Shown piece by piece: positions 7,515-10,994 of a stretch of DNA of 10,994 nucleotides. The first letter of the stretch is position 1, and every line of letters starts with the position of its first letter. Made by a program: the position numbers and the translations under genes. Source of the stretch: an uncultured Mucispirillum sp. (lineage in GTDB: Bacteria; Chrysiogenota; Deferribacteres; Deferribacterales; Mucispirillaceae); NCBI GenBank assembly GCA_937890655.1, contig CALADT010000013.1, positions 1 through 10,994 of the forward strand, given 5' to 3'. The notes under the pieces are model-generated. The model did no database searches, was not told where the DNA came from, and saw only the letters and a program-made list of their open reading frames with translations.

Positions 7515-8111
7515 TTATTTTTTAAATATTTTAATAATATGATTAATTGTAATAATTAGTGCTATTAAAGAAGGGGATGTGTATATTAATATTGTTCCTA
7601 GTTGCGAAATATCTTGTATAATATAATGGATTATAATAATTAATTGAAACAGTCCAAGTGAATATATATGTATATAGATAATAGATAAAAGGTTTTTAGA
7701 AAACTCTTTTCTTTTATCTAATTCTTGATTTTCTTCTTTTTGCTGATTTTTTATTTTTAATTTTGTTTCTTCTGATAAAGAATCAATATCCACATAGCTT
7801 AATTTTAATTTATAGTCATAATTTAGGATTATATACATAATAATAAGGATAATAAGTGATAAAGTAAAAATCACAATCCCATTAAATATATCTATTATAT
7901 TTTTAGAAGATATATAAGTATAAACAATGTAAGCCACTAATAGAATAATTAAATATTTAAATACTGTTTTATATTTCATATAAATAATATAGACTAAATT
8001 TCTATATTCTTCAAGTAGATATAGTATTATAAAAGTTGATAAATAAAATGTATAATTATTATTTATAAAAACAATAAAATTATTGATTTTTTTTATAATC
8101 CTAAATAACAT
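7515..8111 (-). CDS. Hypothetical isoleucine-rich membrane protein
   Basis: I do not recognise this 198-residue protein. It has likely membrane segments at about 20-40, 52-68, 76-96, 141-165 and 171-192. A charged segment at about 108-139 (rich in Glu, Lys, Gln and Ser) could form a soluble, possibly coiled-coil loop. The gene is strikingly AT-rich: my hand count is about 17% GC, well below carB and the ATPase. The start at 8111 (ATG) has no visible Shine-Dalgarno, and neither does the in-frame ATG at 7979 (residue 45), so the start is uncertain. It runs opposite to all its neighbours, converging on the exporter gene with a 10-base gap and diverging from cysK with a 25-base gap. A 198-codon open frame in AT-rich DNA with coherent membrane topology is likely real. 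A degenerating or chance frame remains possible. Confidence 0.6.
   Translation of the reverse strand: MLFRIIKKINNFIVFINNNYTFYLSTFIILYLLEEYRNLVYIIYMKYKTVFKYLIILLVAYIVYTYISSKNIIDIFNGIVIFTLSLIILIIMYIILNYDYKLKLSYVDIDSLSEETKLKIKNQQKEENQELDKRKEFSKNLLSIIYIHIYSLGLFQLIIIIHYIIQDISQLGTILIYTSPSLIALIITINHIIKIFKK
8083..8111 (+). promoter_or_regulatory. Weak candidate promoter for cysK-rnr
   Basis: TTGATT at 8083-8088 and TAACAT at 8106-8111 (4 of 6) have a 17-base spacer and precede the AGGAG site at 8125-8129. The -10 would overlap the start codon of the minus-strand gene. In DNA this AT-rich such matches are common, so this is only a candidate. Confidence 0.25.
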
Positions 8112-8136
8112 ATAAAAAAAATATAGGAGAAGTATT

Positions 8137-9010
8137 ATGAAAGTATATGATAATATTTTAGAATTAATAGGTAATACACCTATTTGCTAAAATAGAATTT
8201 TTTAATCCATTTTCTAGTGTGAAAGATAGAATTGGCTATGCTATGATAGAGGATGCAGAAAAAAAAGGCTTATTAAATAAAGATAGTGTTATAATTGAAC
8301 CAACAAGTGGTAATACAGGTATTGCTTTAGCAGGTGTTGCAGCTATAAAAGGTTACAGGATTATTCTAACAATGCCAGAAACTATGAGTATAGAAAGACG
8401 AAGGCTTTTAGTAGCTTTAGGTGCAGAAATTGTTTTAACAGAAGGTGCAAAGGGTATGGCTGGAGCTGTTGCAAAAGCAGAGGAATTAGCAGGCAGTATG
8501 CAAAATGCGTTTATGCCACAGCAATTTAATAATGAAGCAAACAGTATGTGTCATTTTAATAATACAAGTAAAGAAATTTATAATGATATGGATGGCAATA
8601 TTGACTATTTTGTATCAGGAATAGGAACAGGTGGCACAATTACAGGCACAGGAAGATATTTAAAAAGCAAAAATGAAAATATTAAAATAATAGCTGTGGA
8701 ACCTTTTTCATCTCCTGTATTATCAGGTGGTAAAGCAGGTCCCCATAAAATACAAGGGATAGGTGCTGGTTTTGTTCCTAAAGTTTTAGATAAAACAATA
8801 TATGATGAGATAATACAAATAACAAACGAAGAAGCTATGGATATGGCTAAATTACTTGCAAAAAATGAAGGTATTTTAGCAGGTATTTCTTCAGGAGCAG
8901 CAATTCAAGCAGCTTTAAAAATAGCTAATAGGGAAGAAAGTAAAGGCAAAAATATTGTAGTATTTTTACCAGATACATTTGAGCGTTATTTATCAGTATT
9001 ATCAGATTAA
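8137..9010 (+). pseudogene. cysK: Cysteine synthase, disrupted by internal deletion and frameshift
   Basis: An intact gene would make O-acetylserine sulfhydrylase, the PLP enzyme forming cysteine from O-acetylserine and sulfide. AGGAG at 8125-8129 and the ATG at 8137 give a normal start reading MKVYDNILELIGNTPI, then TGC and TAA at 8188-8190. From 8186 the family sequence resumes one base out of frame as AKIEFFNPFSS, then VKDR with the PLP lysine at 8222-8224. Relatives have about 15 residues between these blocks, so roughly 44 bases appear lost. The rest is open to 9010: substrate loop TSGNTG, phosphate loop GTGGTITG, GPHKIQGIGAGF and SSGAA. Repaired length would be about 305 residues, normal for CysK. 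A GTG at 8219 could open a 263-residue frame, but it has no ribosome site and lacks the N-terminal strands, so function is unlikely. Other oddities are PDTFERYL where PDTGERYL or PSSGERYL is usual, and two prolines of the NPANP motif replaced (NEANS). The clean remainder suggests recent inactivation or an assembly error. Confidence 0.85.
8166..8184 (+). repeat. 7-bp inverted repeat at the cysK deletion edge
   Basis: AATAGGT at 8166-8172 and ACCTATT at 8178-8184 are perfect inverted copies around AATAC. The right arm ends exactly where the recognisable CysK reading stops (8184/8185). The arms encode the conserved IGNTPI segment, so they were probably present before the deletion and could have helped polymerase slip. 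Confidence 0.5.
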
Positions 9011-9020
9011 GAAGGTTATT

Positions 9021-10994
9021 TTGGATAATAAATTACGTAAAAAAGCAGAGCAAATATTATTAGAAACGCCAGATATTTCATCTGGTGTTCTTGCTAAATT
9101 ACTTCATATAGATGAACGTCAGGCCCGAAAGATTATAAAAAATTTGCCTTATGATATGATAACAGATAATATTAAGGCTATGAAGAAGTTACCAAAACCT
9201 ACCAATGAAAAAATATCTTCTAATGGTGTAGGTATGACTTTAAGGGGTAGTATATCAATTCATCTTGATGGTTATGGTTTTTTTATACCCGATAACAAAA
9301 ATATAGATGATGCTTTTATCCACCCTAAAAAACTAAAAAATGCAGCTCATGGGGATATATGTCTTGCACGTATTGGAATATATAAAGGTAAACGTGAAGC
9401 AGAAGTAGTGCAGATAATAGAACGTGGAATAGAAAATGTAGTAGGAGTATGTGAAAAACATAGAAGAACTTTAAGAGTTATACCTTTTTCAAGACATTTT
9501 CAAGGCCATATTATTATAAAAAATAATAATGGTTATGAAAATGATGATGTTGTAATATGTAAAATAGAACGTTATCCTAGTCAGCATAATTTTGCAACAG
9601 GTAAAATTATAAAACGTATTGGAACATTAAGTGATAAAGATATTGATAACCAAATTGTAATGTATAAATATGGCTTAACAAAAGATTTTCCAAAAGAAGT
9701 TCAGTTAGAATGTAAGGATATAGAAACAGGTAAATTTAAAATAAATAAAAAGAATATAACTGATTTTAGGAACATTTATACTGTTACAATAGATGGCGAT
9801 ACAGCAAGAGATTTTGATGATGCCATAAGCGTATTTAAAAAAGATGAAAATTATGAGCTTTATGTTCATATAGCCGATGTTTCAAGGTATGTAACACGAG
9901 GTAGTTTTTTAAATAAAGAAGCAATAAGTAGAGGAACAAGTATTTATTTTCCAGAGTTTGCTATCCCTATGTTACCAGAATTTTTATCAAATGGGGTATG
10001 TTCACTTGTTCCACATGAAGATAGATATACAGTAACATGTAAAATAACCTTTAATAAATATGGTGAAAAACAGGAAGTATCATTTTATAGGTCAATTATT
10101 AATAGCAACCATAGGTTTACATATAACTATGTGAATGATATATATGGTGGGTTAAAAGAAGATGATGATAATTTATTACATCCTTTTTTAAATACAGCAA
10201 AAGAGCTTGCAGATATATTAATAAAAAAACGTATTAATGATGGTGTAATAGAGTTTGATTTACCAGAAACAGAATTTATTTTTGATGATAAAGGGGAAGT
10301 ATTAAATATAAAACCAAGAGAGAGAGGTTATGCAGAGCGTCTTATAGAATGTTTTATGATATCTGCTAATGAAGCAGTAGCTGAATATTTTGAAAATAAT
10401 TCATTAAAGGGAATATATAGAGTTCATGGAGAACCAGATGTTAAAAAAATAGAAGACTGGGTGGAAATGGCAAAAAATTTTGGTTTAAAAGTGCCACCAA
10501 TAGAATATCCTATAACTTCTGACTTAATATCAGAATATAGTAAAATAGCTTCGTTATCAAAACATGCAGACCTATTAAGCTCACTTTTAATACGCTCTAT
10601 GATGCGAGCAGAATACACTGTTGAAAATCAAGGTCATTTTGGTTTAGCATCTAAAGCATATACTCATTTTACAAGCCCTATACGTCGTTACCCTGATTTA
10701 TTAGTTCATAGGGCATTACTTTCAGGGCTTGGGCTTGGTAGTATTAATGAACCATTAGAAGAACTTAAAGAGCTTACCTCACATTGCTCAAAAAAAGAAA
10801 GGTTTGCTCAAGACGCAGAACATGATATTAACGCATTTAAAAAGTTGGAATATATTTCTAACCATTTTGATGATTATTTTGAAGGTTATATAAATAGAAT
10901 TACAGGTAACGGTATATTTATATATATTGAAAAATTATTAATGACAGGTTATGTGGATTATAGTTATATAGAAAAGGATATATTATATAAACAT
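9021..10994 (+). CDS. rnr: Ribonuclease R (3'-5' exoribonuclease), C-terminus cut by window edge
   Basis: RNase R degrades structured RNA processively from the 3' end and takes part in mRNA, rRNA and tmRNA-linked quality control. The frame is open from the TTG at 9021 to the last base (658 codons). A winged-helix-like N-terminus (about 3-43) is followed by cold-shock/OB domains (about 72-135 and 140-210, GYGFFIP at 84-90). The RNB catalytic domain covers about 250-590. Its metal-binding aspartates are Asp258, Asp264, Asp266 and Asp267 in IDGDTARDFDDA, equivalent to E. coli 272, 278, 280 and 281. Other motifs are HIADVSRYV at 283-291 and YTHFTSPIRRYPDLLVHR at 547-564. An S1 domain begins near 619 (GYINRITGNGIFI), and its end and any basic tail lie outside. 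The TTG start is chosen because AGAAGG at 9010-9015 sits 5 bases upstream; the next ATG (residue 46) would cut off the helical domain. The gene starts 10 bases after the cysK stop and so probably shares its transcript. Confidence 0.93.
   Translation, partial: MDNKLRKKAEQILLETPDISSGVLAKLLHIDERQARKIIKNLPYDMITDNIKAMKKLPKPTNEKISSNGVGMTLRGSISIHLDGYGFFIPDNKNIDDAFIHPKKLKNAAHGDICLARIGIYKGKREAEVVQIIERGIENVVGVCEKHRRTLRVIPFSRHFQGHIIIKNNNGYENDDVVICKIERYPSQHNFATGKIIKRIGTLSDKDIDNQIVMYKYGLTKDFPKEVQLECKDIETGKFKINKKNITDFRNIYTVTIDGDTARDFDDAISVFKKDENYELYVHIADVSRYVTRGSFLNKEAISRGTSIYFPEFAIPMLPEFLSNGVCSLVPHEDRYTVTCKITFNKYGEKQEVSFYRSIINSNHRFTYNYVNDIYGGLKEDDDNLLHPFLNTAKELADILIKKRINDGVIEFDLPETEFIFDDKGEVLNIKPRERGYAERLIECFMISANEAVAEYFENNSLKGIYRVHGEPDVKKIEDWVEMAKNFGLKVPPIEYPITSDLISEYSKIASLSKHADLLSSLLIRSMMRAEYTVENQGHFGLASKAYTHFTSPIRRYPDLLVHRALLSGLGLGSINEPLEELKELTSHCSKKERFAQDAEHDINAFKKLEYISNHFDDYFEGYINRITGNGIFIYIEKLLMTGYVDYSYIEKDILYKH

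Noticed and set aside
7505..7550. Possible bidirectional terminator between the convergent exporter and membrane-protein genes
   Set aside because: Only A/T self-complementarity is present, with no G-C stem, so it cannot be told from background.
8150..8178. Promoter for the minus-strand ORF (TATTAT at 8155-8150)
   Set aside because: The -10 match is good, but no acceptable -35 lies at 16-18 bases, and such hexamers are frequent in this DNA.
8180..8195. Programmed +1 frameshift in cysK, skipping the T at 8185 before TAA
   Set aside because: A +1 shift would restore the frame but still leave out about 15 residues of the conserved N-terminal strand region, and there is no upstream stimulatory ribosome site or known slippery context. 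A deletion explains both the missing residues and the frame.

Overview
The window is a low-GC bacterial chromosome segment in the Gram-negative style. It has tight gene spacing, clear GGAG/AAGG ribosome binding sites, good sigma-70-type promoters, and A or T favoured at third codon positions. The adjacent carA-carB pair, the protein flavour and the composition would suit a Deferribacterota genome such as a Mucispirillum-like gut organism. That assignment is a guess from memory; no rRNA or marker gene here decides it. There is no CRISPR array, phage, transposase or RNA gene that I can support.

Left part (1-4562): a possible tail of an upstream gene, then a near-consensus promoter (TTGACA at 84, TATAAT at 105), then carA (165-1268) and carB (1270-4530). 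These encode both subunits of glutamine-dependent carbamoyl-phosphate synthase, the entry to arginine and pyrimidine synthesis. A GC-rich hairpin (4539-4562) closes the unit.

Middle (4597-7504): a second promoter (4615-4643) drives a two-gene transport operon. The first gene is an unusual single-chain ABC transporter, with an uncharacterised amino-acid-type permease fused to its ATPase through a linker carrying two extra membrane segments. Three bases later comes a LysE/ArgO-type exporter with a histidine-rich tail. No substrate-binding protein gene lies beside them.

Right part (7515-10994): a very AT-rich, isoleucine-rich membrane protein of unknown function lies on the minus strand (7515-8111). 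It is followed on the plus strand by a cysteine synthase gene (8137-9010) that has lost about 44 bases near its start and is frameshifted, hence probably a pseudogene. Ten bases after it begins rnr (ribonuclease R), which reads open from a TTG start at 9021 to the window edge and lacks only its C-terminal end.

Most of the window is housekeeping. The points worth a second look are the broken cysK upstream of rnr, the fused transporter with its low-GC linker, the His-rich exporter tail, and the orphan membrane ORF. I did not find convincing evidence of a wholly new multi-gene system.
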